Positions 1-6,682 of a stretch of 50,659 nucleotides of DNA are shown here, in pieces. How positions within the stretch are numbered: the first letter of the stretch is position 1; the number at the start of each line of letters is the position of its first letter. The stretch covers positions 1-50,659 of the forward strand of contig ONAN01000011.1 of NCBI GenBank assembly GCA_900315805.1. The letters are read 5' to 3'. Both the position numbers and the translations under genes were made by a program. The stretch is from an uncultured Selenomonadales bacterium (lineage in GTDB: Bacteria; Bacillota; Negativicutes; Acidaminococcales; Acidaminococcaceae). The notes under the pieces were generated by a model that saw only the letters and a list, made by a program, of their open reading frames with translations, was not told where the DNA came from and searched no databases.

Positions 1-152
1 CTCCTTGTTATTTTTTGGTTTTGGGTTAAACCTATTGTAACAAATGCTCTCTCTTTTTTCTTTTTATTTCTGTAACATATGTTTTATCACATTACACGGC
101 AAGGGAATTCCGGGCGGAACCACGCGGAAATGCGGCCTTGCCGGGACGCGGG
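1..152 (-). promoter_or_regulatory. Left-edge spacer with the RBS of an off-window gene
   Basis: No gene is visible here. On the minus strand the first six bases read AAGGAG, which looks like the ribosome binding site of a gene that starts beyond the left edge. Upstream of it is an AT-rich stretch with two TGTTACA copies (around 35 and 72), possibly promoter elements. A strong inverted repeat (CCGGGCGG at 110-117, CCGCCCGG at 163-170) overlaps the end of trmO but has no T-run, so it is not a clear terminator. Confidence 0.35.
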
Positions 153-869
153 TCAGGGCCTGCCGCCCGGTTCCACGGCCACCACCGTGAGGCGGCCGCC
201 GGCGACGCGGAATTTCACTTCGAGGCCGGCGAACCCGAAGCCGTACACGCGGTCCGGGTTATCCTGGTAATGGGGCCGCGGGTCTTCCCGCAGCACGCCC
301 AGCAGGGCGTCCCGTTCCGCCTCCGGCACCAGCGCCAGCAGGTCGGGCGGGAACACCACGTCCACTTCCCGGAAGGGCGTCGTGTCCGTAAACCCGCCCG
401 TTGCCCCGCTGTGGCAGTCCACGGCCGGCAGGTAGGGCTTGATGTCCAGGATCGGCGTGCCGTCCATCAGGTCGATACCGGACACATAGAGAACGGGCCC
501 TTCGGGCGTATCCAGCTCGACCCGTTCCAGGCGCACGGACGAAAGGCCGATGTTGTTCGGCCGGAAGGGCGAACGCGTGGCGAAGACGCCCATGCGCACG
601 TTGCCGCCCAGCCGGGGCGGACGCACCGTGGCTGACCAGTGGGAGCGTTTCGCTTCCGAAAACTGCCAGATGAGCCACAGATGGCTGTATCCTTCGATGC
701 CGCGCAGCGCTTCCGCCTGCGCGTATTCCTTCGTGAAGACGATGCGCCCCGTCAGCGCCGGCACGACGCCGCTCTGCCGCGGGATGCCGAACTTCGTCGG
801 AAACGCCGTCCGGATATGGGCGATGGGATGCATGACGATGGCGTCCCCGTCCTGTCGTTTGAAATCCAT
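153..869 (-). CDS. trmO: tRNA (N6-threonylcarbamoyladenosine(37)-N6)-methyltransferase TrmO
   Basis: This 238-residue protein belongs to the TsaA/TrmO (UPF0066) family, which methylates t6A37 in tRNAs reading ACY codons using S-adenosylmethionine. Family segments visible are the N-terminal PIAHIRTAFPTKFGIPRQSG (about residues 15-34), a central RSPFRPNNIGLSSVRL block (about 99-114) that fits the SAM pocket, and the C-terminal DNPDRVYGFGF extension typical of bacterial members. The start at 869 is preceded by GGAGG at good spacing. A promoter with TTGGCA and TATAAT 18 bp apart lies at 907-936. The gene runs alone, divergent from the candidate RNA at 1058-1270. Confidence 0.9.
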   Translation of the reverse strand: MDFKRQDGDAIVMHPIAHIRTAFPTKFGIPRQSGVVPALTGRIVFTKEYAQAEALRGIEGYSHLWLIWQFSEAKRSHWSATVRPPRLGGNVRMGVFATRSPFRPNNIGLSSVRLERVELDTPEGPVLYVSGIDLMDGTPILDIKPYLPAVDCHSGATGGFTDTTPFREVDVVFPPDLLALVPEAERDALLGVLREDPRPHYQDNPDRVYGFGFAGLEVKFRVAGGRLTVVAVEPGGRP

Positions 870-906
870 AGGGTCCTCCTGCCTTTCTTTCGGTTCTCAC
901 AGGTTT

Positions 907-936
907 ATTATAGACTGTCCGCCTGGGGAATGCCAA
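907..936 (-). promoter_or_regulatory. trmO promoter
   Basis: On the minus strand, TTGGCA (931-936) and TATAAT (907-912) are separated by 18 bp and sit about 40 bp upstream of the trmO start. This is a good sigma-70/SigA match. Confidence 0.65.
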
Positions 937-957
937 AAGATATTAATTAAACGGAAA

Positions 958-1005
958 TTGTGAAAAATTTGCCGTATGTAAATACATTTCATAAAAATTT
1001 CACAA
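958..1005. promoter_or_regulatory. 48-bp dyad with Rex-like half-sites
   Basis: TTGTGAAA at 958-965 and TTTCACAA at 998-1005 are exact inverted copies centred on 981.5. A second inverted pair, ATGTA (976-980) and TACAT (983-987), has exactly the same centre. The outer halves equal the half-site of the Rex redox repressor consensus TTGTGAA-N4-TTCACAA. Here they read as two 18-mers (958-975 and 988-1005), each with one perfect half and the same AAAT centre. The element lies between the divergent trmO promoter and the candidate RNA promoter. Rex as the binding protein is inferred. Confidence 0.5.
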
Positions 1006-1045
1006 ATATTACCCTTTTCGGACACAATTAAAATCACGAATCGGT

Positions 1046-1051
1046 TATAAT
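1046..1051 (+). promoter_or_regulatory. -10 element of the candidate C-rich RNA
   Basis: TATAAT at 1046-1051 predicts a start near 1058. No good -35 hexamer is present at 16-18 bp, which suggests an activator-dependent or weak promoter. The dyad at 958-1005 would be centred near -76. Confidence 0.5.
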
Positions 1052-1057
1052 AAAGCT

Positions 1058-1270
1058 GTCAGACGAAGTTATATCCCCAATAACCGTTTGACGTATCCCC
1101 CAGGTAATTTTGTGGCGGCGATGTTCCCCTACGTCGCAGCCGGACAAACAAAATTACCGATTGTTCTTCAATCATCTCCCTTATCCTTATGCTTCCCCGG
1201 CATAAGGACCCCTAAACCGAGATCCCCGAAAAGGGCAAAAAACTCCGTGCTTCCCCGCACGGAGTTTTTT
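1058..1270 (+). ncRNA. Candidate small RNA with repeated UCCCC loops
   Basis: This stretch has no convincing ORF but is highly structured. GTTAT/ATAAC (1068-1084) closes a loop ATCCCCA. An 11-bp perfect stem (1103-1113 with 1148-1158) encloses GGC/GCC and GCGATG/CGTCGC, closing a loop TCCCCT. CCTTATGC/GCATAAGG (1185-1192, 1200-1207) closes TTCCCCG. The 3' end is an intrinsic terminator of 14 bp (1237-1250 with 1257-1270) whose loop is TTCCCC and which ends in T6. Two further C-tracts, at 1096-1101 and 1223-1227, look less paired. About six UCCCC motifs in roughly 210 nt resemble known sRNAs that bind Shine-Dalgarno sequences through C-rich loops (RsaE/RoxS, LhrC, alpha-proteobacterial cuckoo RNAs). 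I recognise no known family. The terminator is symmetrical, so minus-strand transcription, which would present GGGGA loops, is a less favoured alternative. Confidence 0.6.
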
Positions 1271-1397
1271 GTGTTTCCTGATATTTTTATGCACAAAAAT
1301 ATATATGCAGACTACAAACGGATACATTTTGTATCTACAGTTTGATGTTCCCTGCAAGGCGCCGGCCGGCGCCTTCTTTTTTTGCCCGCGGCCCGGT

Positions 1398-1823
1398 TCA
1401 GCGTGCGCCCAGGTAGATGTTGCTGCGGGCCACGCTCAGGTGCAGCTGATGTTCCGCAATGTCCGTGATGCGTTCCGGCGTGCGCAGTTTCTCGACCTGC
1501 AGCTTGAGCTGCGCGTTGGCGTTCACGAGCTGGCTTTCCTGCGTCTGCAGGGTCACGAGCTGATTGCCCGTACGGACCAGGGCGGCGCTGCGGGCGATGG
1601 CGCCGACATAGAGGATGCCGAGGACGGCCGCCAGGACGATCAGGCGGCGGCGCAGCACCTTGTAGCTGCGTCCCTGCTTGCGGTACGGGACGAAGACGCC
1701 CGCTTCCTTGTCCCACATGACCATCTGGCCGCGCTGCAGGACCTGCCTGCGCGGTGCCAGGGCCGTGCTGCCGTCTGTTTCCGGATATTCCTGATACGAT
1801 GCTGCTTTACGTACGTCCGCCAT
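1398..1823 (-). CDS. FtsB/FtsL-like septum formation protein
   Basis: This 141-residue bitopic protein has a basic cytoplasmic N-terminus (about 55 residues) and one membrane segment (RRRLIVLAAVLGILYVG, about 58-74). A coiled coil rich in Leu, Gln and Asn follows, then LRTPERITDIAEHQLHLS, which resembles the conserved end of FtsL/FtsB/DivIC proteins. Such proteins scaffold the divisome and activate septal peptidoglycan synthesis. I chose the ATG at 1823, not the in-frame upstream start at 1880: GGAAGAGG lies just before it, inside the end of the upstream gene. Its start falls two bases after that gene's stop, so the two are probably translationally coupled. Confidence 0.65.
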   Translation of the reverse strand: MADVRKAASYQEYPETDGSTALAPRRQVLQRGQMVMWDKEAGVFVPYRKQGRSYKVLRRRLIVLAAVLGILYVGAIARSAALVRTGNQLVTLQTQESQLVNANAQLKLQVEKLRTPERITDIAEHQLHLSVARSNIYLGAR

Positions 1824-1825
1824 TT

Positions 1826-2275
1826 TCACGCCTCTTCCTTCTGATCCCGATGCAGGCTCTGTACATACAGTTCCAGCCATTTCTGCACAAAGGCCAGCTC
1901 CGCCGGCTGCAGTTCCTTCAAGTCCGCGACCACGCGGAGCATGTCCGGGTTATCTCCCAGCATGTCCCGGGCCGCCTCGCCACGGGTCCGTCCGCACACG
2001 AGCCACTCCAGGTCGTACCCCATGTTGCCGATGGCTTCGATCACATCGACGGGGACGCCACTGTCGCCGTGTTCGATAGAGGAAATCTGCGACTGGGTCC
2101 GCGCTTCCGTCCGGGGCCTGCCCAGGGCTTTCGCCAGGGCCAGCGCGAATCCGCCCTGGCTCAGGCCTTCGCTGAGCCGGACCTGCCGGATGCGGTCGTG
2201 GATGGTCTCCCGCCGCGCGGGACCGGCCTTCCGCTTCCGTGCGGCGGAAGGGGCCTGTCTTTTCCTCGTAACCAT
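1826..2275 (-). CDS. XRE-family helix-turn-helix regulator
   Basis: This is a 149-residue protein with a basic N-terminal tail rich in Arg and Lys (residues 1-22) and a Cro/CI-type HTH (about 24-80). The segment SEGLSQGGFALALAKALG begins the domain and TQSQISSIEHGDSGVP carries the recognition helix and the characteristic IxxIExG. The spacer between the helices is about nine residues longer than usual. The C-terminal half is helical, with no known ligand domain. The start at 2275 follows AAGGAGGG. The gene is the first of a pair with the FtsB-like gene and has its own strong promoter and phased repeats upstream, so autoregulation is plausible. Confidence 0.75.
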   Translation of the reverse strand: MVTRKRQAPSAARKRKAGPARRETIHDRIRQVRLSEGLSQGGFALALAKALGRPRTEARTQSQISSIEHGDSGVPVDVIEAIGNMGYDLEWLVCGRTRGEAARDMLGDNPDMLRVVADLKELQPAELAFVQKWLELYVQSLHRDQKEEA

Positions 2276-2304
2276 AGCTGCAGCCCTCCTTATTTACATC
2301 TATA

Positions 2305-2333
2305 ATTATAATACATTATATCGGTAATTTCAA
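2305..2333 (-). promoter_or_regulatory. Promoter of the XRE regulator
   Basis: On the minus strand, TTGAAA (2328-2333) and TATAAT (2305-2310) are exactly 17 bp apart. The predicted start is near 2298, giving a short leader before the ribosome binding site. The -35 overlaps the most downstream copy of a repeated ATTGGAAA box. Confidence 0.65.
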
Positions 2334-2407
2334 TACTTTTTCCAATAAATAATATGAAATTTCCATTATTTTTATCTGTATTTCCAATGTTTATTCTTAT
2401 TTCTAAT
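2328..2407 (-). repeat. Helically phased ATTGGAAA-like boxes
   Basis: On the plus strand, TTTC(C)AAT-like boxes occur with their first C at 2331, 2342, 2363, 2384 and 2403, so spacings are 11, 21, 21 and 19 bp, about one or two helical turns. Read on the minus strand they are ATTGGAAA variants stacked upstream of, and overlapping, the -35 of the XRE promoter. They look like an operator array or a curved upstream element. Confidence 0.45.
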
Positions 2408-2444
2408 TTATTTATATCTAATTTTATTATATATTCTGCAGGGC

Positions 2445-2482
2445 AAAAAAATACGGCTGCCGGACAACTCGTCCGACAGCCG
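2445..2482 (-). terminator. Second tandem terminator after tRNA-Arg
   Basis: On the minus strand an inverted repeat (CGGCTG/CAGCCG, with GGAC/GTCC inside) is followed by T7 at 2451-2445. It lies about 50 bp beyond the first terminator of the tRNA. Confidence 0.6.
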
Positions 2483-2502
2483 CTCCGGCTTCCGCAGGGC
2501 AT

Positions 2503-2532
2503 AAAAAAACAGGACCGCCCGTCCGGCGGTCC
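2503..2532 (-). terminator. Terminator of tRNA-Arg
   Basis: GGACCGCC (2512-2519) and GGCGGTCC (2525-2532) form an 8-bp GC-rich stem, followed on the minus strand by a T7 run at 2509-2503. Confidence 0.75.
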
Positions 2533-2546
2533 CGCGTATTTTTTTC

Positions 2547-2621
2547 TGGTGCGCCTGAGAGGAATCGGACCTCCGCACCCGGTTCCGGAGACCGGTGCTC
2601 TATCCACTGAGCTACAGGCGC
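2547..2621 (-). tRNA. tRNA-Arg (CCG)
   Basis: The minus strand folds as a 72-nt tRNA plus an encoded CCA (2547-2549). The acceptor stem is GCGCCTG/CAGGCGC, the D stem GCTC/GAGC, and the anticodon stem CCGGT/ACCGG with loop CTCCGGA, giving anticodon CCG. The T stem is GGAGG/CCTCT. The T loop reads TCCGATT, so position 55 is C where almost all elongator tRNAs have U (pseudouridine). Confidence 0.92.
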
Positions 2622-2730
2622 ATGTGGGATTACCATGACATTATAGCACAGAACGGGCAGTGTCGCAAATATTTTACACACGGGCCGCCGGCATTTGTTA
2701 TAATGATAGGGATATCGAAAGGAGATTGCC

Positions 2731-3447
2731 ATGGAATACAGCGAAACGGAAGCCCATTTTCTGTCCTGCCCTCATTGCAAGCACCGCTTTTTACAGAAAC
2801 TGAAGGTGAATTTCAATACAGCGGATCATCCGGAAGACAAAGCCGCCGTGCGCGACGGTTCGGCCTTCGTCGTCCATTGCCCCCAGTGCGGCCACGAGTG
2901 GCACCTGCACTATTCCTTCTTCTATGACCAGCCCGAAGACCTGCTGGCCGTGTACTGCCTCACGGAAAGCAAAGATGCCGCGTCCGTCGCCGACGCCATC
3001 CGCCGCAACACGCTGCCGCCCCAGGCACAGCCCTCCGTGGTGCCCCGCTGGCAGAAATACACGTGGCGCATCGTGCGCACGGAAGAGGAATGCCGGGAAA
3101 AGCTCGTCATTTTCGATGCCGGCCTGGACGACCGCTACATCGAGCTCTTCAAAGTCTTCATGCTGAACCAGCTGCAGGCCCAGGCGCCGGATTTCCATGC
3201 CGACGAGGTCTGGTTCGCCCGCAATCCGGACAAACCGGCCGGGGACCCCGCGCCGTACGTGTTCACCATCGTGGACCTGAAGACCAACCAGGTGGCGCAG
3301 ACGCCCTTCGACGACGCCATCCGCCCGCTCTATGACCAGATGGCCGTCAATTTCGGCGACGACATGGAGCGTCTCTTCTCCCGGGAGCCGGTCATCGACC
3401 TGACCTGGGCGCGGAATTATCTGGACGCCATCCAGAGCAAAAACTGA
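2731..3447 (+). CDS. CpXC-domain protein
   Basis: This is a 238-residue soluble protein. Near the N-terminus, SCPHCKHRF (about 12-20) and HCPQCGHEW (about 49-57) form two Cx2C pairs with the Cys-Pro-x-Cys signature of the CpXC family. They probably bind a zinc ion as a ribbon. The rest is mixed alpha/beta with many aromatic and acidic residues and no catalytic motif I recognise. No function is established for the family. The start follows AAAGGAG at 2719-2725. It is a single-gene unit closed by a strong terminator. Confidence 0.75.
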   Translation: MEYSETEAHFLSCPHCKHRFLQKLKVNFNTADHPEDKAAVRDGSAFVVHCPQCGHEWHLHYSFFYDQPEDLLAVYCLTESKDAASVADAIRRNTLPPQAQPSVVPRWQKYTWRIVRTEEECREKLVIFDAGLDDRYIELFKVFMLNQLQAQAPDFHADEVWFARNPDKPAGDPAPYVFTIVDLKTNQVAQTPFDDAIRPLYDQMAVNFGDDMERLFSREPVIDLTWARNYLDAIQSKN

Positions 3448-3462
3448 ATCGGACATAAAACA

Positions 3463-3499
3463 GGCGCCTGCCGGAAGATTGCTCCGGCAGGCGCCTTTT
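3463..3499 (+). terminator. Terminator after the CpXC gene
   Basis: A perfect 13-bp inverted repeat (3463-3475 with 3483-3495) is followed by TTTTG. It lies 15 bp beyond the stop codon and faces the convergent HAD gene. Confidence 0.75.
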
Positions 3500-3530
3500 G
3501 TATTTGTGTGCCGTTTCCAGACGCCGCGCC

Positions 3531-4190
3531 TCAGGCCTTGTCGGCAGCGAAAAAGTCGCGCAGTTCGGTCAGGGAGCCGACGATCTGCAGGGGATGGGCC
3601 GCTTCCAGTTCCGCCGGCGTGCCGTACCCGTAGGTGACGCCGATGGCCGGCAGTCCCTGCTGGCGGGCCCCCACAATGTCGTGGGACTTGTCCCCCACCA
3701 TGATGGTGCCGGCGCGGTGGTCCGTCAGGCCCAGGCGGCGCAGGGCTTCGCCGATGATCTCATCCTTGTGCGAACCCGTTTCGTCCATGTGGGCGCCGAC
3801 CATTTCGGCAAAATAGCCGTCCAGGCCGAAGTGCTGCAGAATGATGCGCACGAACTTTTCCGGTTTGGACGAGGCGACGCAGAGCGTGCGTCCCGAATCC
3901 CGCAGTCCCTGCAGGAGCCGGTCCACGCCGGGAAAGGGTTTGTTCTCGAACAGGCCGACCGTTTCGTAGCGTTCCCGGAAATAGCCCGTGGCCCGCTTCG
4001 CCGTGGCGTAATCGTAGCCGGCGTATTGCATGAACTGTTCCGTCAGCGGCGGGCCGATGAAGAGCTCCAGCTTCTTCAGGTCCGGTTCGGGCCGGCCCAT
4101 TCTGGCCAGGGCGTACTGGACGGATTTGGTGATGCCCTCGCCCGACGCGGTCAGCGTGCCGTCGAGGTCAAACAAGATTGTATGATACAT
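3531..4190 (-). CDS. HAD-family phosphatase, phosphoglycolate phosphatase-like
   Basis: This 219-residue member of the haloacid dehalogenase superfamily hydrolyses a small phosphate ester. Motif I is DLDGTLT (about residues 8-14, nucleophile and general-acid aspartates), motif II CVASSKP, motif III a lysine near SHKDEIIGEAL, and motif IV VGDKSHDIVGAR with the metal-binding aspartates. The helical cap between motifs I and II is C1 type, as in Gph/PpaX-like enzymes. I chose the ATG at 4190 because the fold begins there; its ribosome binding site is poor. It is 44 bp downstream of the symporter gene and probably in the same transcript. The substrate cannot be read from the sequence. Confidence 0.8.
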   Translation of the reverse strand: MYHTILFDLDGTLTASGEGITKSVQYALARMGRPEPDLKKLELFIGPPLTEQFMQYAGYDYATAKRATGYFRERYETVGLFENKPFPGVDRLLQGLRDSGRTLCVASSKPEKFVRIILQHFGLDGYFAEMVGAHMDETGSHKDEIIGEALRRLGLTDHRAGTIMVGDKSHDIVGARQQGLPAIGVTYGYGTPAELEAAHPLQIVGSLTELRDFFAADKA

Positions 4191-4234
4191 GGGATTGGTT
4201 CCGTTCCTTGTCTTGGGATTGCCGTTCCGGTGAA

Positions 4235-5647
4235 TCACTCTTCTGCCTGCACGACCGGTTTCTTGAAGGGTTCCTTGTCCACGAGGCGCACGACGAAGAG
4301 CGTGATGAGGCAGATGACCCATTCAAAATAGATGACGTGCGGGAAGATGCGGATGGACGGGATGAAGGTCCAGGCCACGAGGCCGGCGATGCCCACCAGG
4401 GTCGTCCAGAAGGCCGTGTTCTTGCGGCACAGGCCGGGCGCGTAAATGGTGCACAGGAAGACCAGCGTGAAGGCCGTCGTCAGGGACAGGCCGATCATCA
4501 TCATCTTCACGATGCCGACCATGTTGAAGGCCATCCACAGCGTGGCGATACCGATTAAAAGGACGATGACGCGGTTCGCCCGCAGGTATTTTTCACGGGA
4601 GATGTTCGGGTTGATGAAGCGCTTGTAGATATCCTGCGAGACGAGCGTGCTGGCATTCATGAGGATGGTGCACGCCGTCGATACGTCGGCCGCCCACAGG
4701 GCTGCCAGCGTCAGGCCCGAGGAGAAGGGATCCAGGCTCATGACGATCTGAGGCAGGGCCTTCGTCGGGTTGATGTCCGGGAATTCCGCAATGGCCGCCA
4801 TGCCCAGGATAGCGGACAGGAAGCCGATCGGGAAAATGAGCAGGCCCGCCAGGAAGAAGCCTTTGCGGGCGGAGGAAACGTCCTTCGCGCTGCAAGCGAT
4901 CTGCACGGGGCCGGCGGAAATGGCCTGCGTCGTCATGACCAGGATCCAGCCGAAGAGCATGATGCCCGTCAGGCCGCCGACGGGGCTCATCCAGTCCAGT
5001 CCGGCCACGACAGGCAGCTTGGCCTCGATGCCGGCGAGACCGCCGTCACGGGTCAGGATGCGGAACAGGGAATACAGGATGCCGAGATAGATGATGGCCA
5101 CGCTCAGCAGGTTCGAAAGGCCCGACGACCAGAGGCCGCCGATGGCCGTGATGCCGATGAAGACGATGGCGCTCGTGATCATGCCGGCGCGCATGGTGAA
5201 TACATCGGGCATGAGGGACGACAGGATGGCGCCGCCTGCGACGTACTGCAGCGACGTGATGCAGATCAGGATGACCGACAGGCCGATGACGCTGATGATG
5301 CGCGCCTTTTTGTCGTAGCAGCGCTCGAACAGTTCGGGAATGGTCGTGCAGTTGAGGGCGCGGTACTTGCCCGCTGCCACCAGGCCCATGATGATGGCGC
5401 CGATGGCCCAGGCGCCGTTATACCAGCCGGCGGACAGGCCGAGCTTCGTGGCGCTTTCGGCCACGCCGACCGTCGAGGCGGCGCCGACGGCCATGCCCGT
5501 GGTGCTGACAGCGACCAGCCAGGGGCCGAATTTACGCCCTGCGAACAGATACTCCATAGGGTTCTTTTCCGCCCGGCGCTTGACATAGAACGAAACGCCG
5601 AAAAGCAGGACGATGTACAAGATGACGATGGCAAACTGAATGGACAT
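4235..5647 (-). CDS. Sodium:solute symporter (SSS family)
   Basis: This 470-residue integral membrane protein has about 13 hydrophobic segments, the usual size and layout of the SSS family, which couples Na+ entry to uptake of sugars, amino acids, carboxylates or vitamins. The block EYLFAGRKFGPWLVAVSTTG near residue 35 is the family's N-terminal motif. WAADVSTACTILMNASTLVS (about 310-330) corresponds to the sodium-site region of TM8. I chose the ATG at 5647 because AGGAGA sits six bases before it; an in-frame start at 5668 lacks a site. A divergent LysR gene (5789-6679) probably controls it. The solute is unknown. Confidence 0.85.
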   Translation of the reverse strand: MSIQFAIVILYIVLLFGVSFYVKRRAEKNPMEYLFAGRKFGPWLVAVSTTGMAVGAASTVGVAESATKLGLSAGWYNGAWAIGAIIMGLVAAGKYRALNCTTIPELFERCYDKKARIISVIGLSVILICITSLQYVAGGAILSSLMPDVFTMRAGMITSAIVFIGITAIGGLWSSGLSNLLSVAIIYLGILYSLFRILTRDGGLAGIEAKLPVVAGLDWMSPVGGLTGIMLFGWILVMTTQAISAGPVQIACSAKDVSSARKGFFLAGLLIFPIGFLSAILGMAAIAEFPDINPTKALPQIVMSLDPFSSGLTLAALWAADVSTACTILMNASTLVSQDIYKRFINPNISREKYLRANRVIVLLIGIATLWMAFNMVGIVKMMMIGLSLTTAFTLVFLCTIYAPGLCRKNTAFWTTLVGIAGLVAWTFIPSIRIFPHVIYFEWVICLITLFVVRLVDKEPFKKPVVQAEE

Positions 5648-5742
5648 GATGTCTCCTAACTCCTCCATCCGGCCGCGGCACTCCCGCGCCGGAAAATATT
5701 GTTGCTTCTATTATATGGGCTGCATTATAATTAGTAAAATAG

Positions 5743-5762
5743 ATAATTTGATTTTAAGTTAT
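5743..5762. promoter_or_regulatory. Candidate LysR binding dyad
   Basis: ATAATTTGATTTTAAGTTAT is an imperfect palindrome (7 of 10 symmetric pairs) with the T-N11-A geometry typical of LysR-type regulators. It lies between the divergent symporter and LysR genes. Confidence 0.4.
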
Positions 5763-5788
5763 TCAATTTTTCGATTGAGGTGATATAC

Positions 5789-6679
5789 ATGGAGATTCGC
5801 AGCCTGAAGACCTTCATCCTGGTGGCGGAACTGCGGAGCTTTTCCCAGGCCGCCCAGCGGCTCGGCTATTCCCAGTCCACCGTGTCCTTCCAGATTAAGC
5901 AGCTGGAAAAGGAACTGGGCGTGCACCTGTTCGAGCGCATCCATCACGACGTCCTGCTCACGGAGGAAGGCCGCAAGGTGCTCCGCTACGCCCACCGCGT
6001 CGACCTGCTCCGCCAGGACCTGGACGCCGCCCTCTCCGAAAAGGAACGGATTACGGGGCACATCACCCTGACCATGGCCTCGTCCCTGGAACCGCTCTTC
6101 TTCGGTCCCCTGTTCCCCCGCTTCCGCCGGGACTACCCGGGCATCTCCCTCAAGGTGAACACGGCGGACGTGCAAGGCATGCTGCAGCAGCTCAACCGGA
6201 ATACGACGGACCTCATCTTCGCATTGGAGCAGCCCATTTACAATACATCGTACGTGCACCTGCAGGAAGTCCGGGTTCCCGTGTGCTTCATCGCCGGCGC
6301 CGGCCATCCCCTGGCCGGCCGCAAAGAGCTGGTCATGGAGGACCTGGTCCGCTACCCCTTCCTGCTGACGGAAAAGGGCATGAGCTACCGCCGCTACATG
6401 GAGGAGCAGATGGCGGCCCGGTCGCTCGAAATCGAGCCGGTCCTGGAAACGGGCGAAACGCGGCATATCGTGCGCCTCGTCGCCCAGGGCCTGGGACTGT
6501 CCTGCCTGCCGGACTACGCGTTCCGGGAACACGAAAAGGCGGGAGAAATCGTCCGTCTGCCCGTGTCGGATTTCCATCTGGATGTCTGGCTCCAGCTGCT
6601 CCGTCACCGGGACAAATGGCTTTCTCCCGCTTTGGAATGCGTCATTGCGTACTGCAAGGAAGTGACCGGTCTGGTCTGA
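5789..6679 (+). CDS. LysR-type transcriptional regulator
   Basis: This 296-residue protein has the N-terminal winged HTH of the family: FSQAAQRLGYSQSTVSFQIK, followed by LEKELGVHLFER (residues about 18-50), then a linker helix and a periplasmic-binding-protein-like effector domain (about 88-290). The ATG at 5789 is preceded by GAGG at 5777-5780; an in-frame GTG at 5780 overlaps that site. It is divergent from the symporter/HAD pair, the classic arrangement for a LysR protein and its target. It converges on the FMN/iron-sulfur gene with only 3 bp between stops. The effector is not predictable. Confidence 0.88.
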   Translation: MEIRSLKTFILVAELRSFSQAAQRLGYSQSTVSFQIKQLEKELGVHLFERIHHDVLLTEEGRKVLRYAHRVDLLRQDLDAALSEKERITGHITLTMASSLEPLFFGPLFPRFRRDYPGISLKVNTADVQGMLQQLNRNTTDLIFALEQPIYNTSYVHLQEVRVPVCFIAGAGHPLAGRKELVMEDLVRYPFLLTEKGMSYRRYMEEQMAARSLEIEPVLETGETRHIVRLVAQGLGLSCLPDYAFREHEKAGEIVRLPVSDFHLDVWLQLLRHRDKWLSPALECVIAYCKEVTGLV

Positions 6680-6682
6680 CCG

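Noticed and set aside
1058..1270. 6S RNA
   Set aside because: 6S RNA is one long interrupted helix with a central bubble; here there are several independent hairpins with C-rich loops.
1088..1345. 85-codon ORF across the candidate RNA
   Set aside because: It has no ribosome binding site, runs through the terminator hairpin, and its sequence is explained better by RNA structure.
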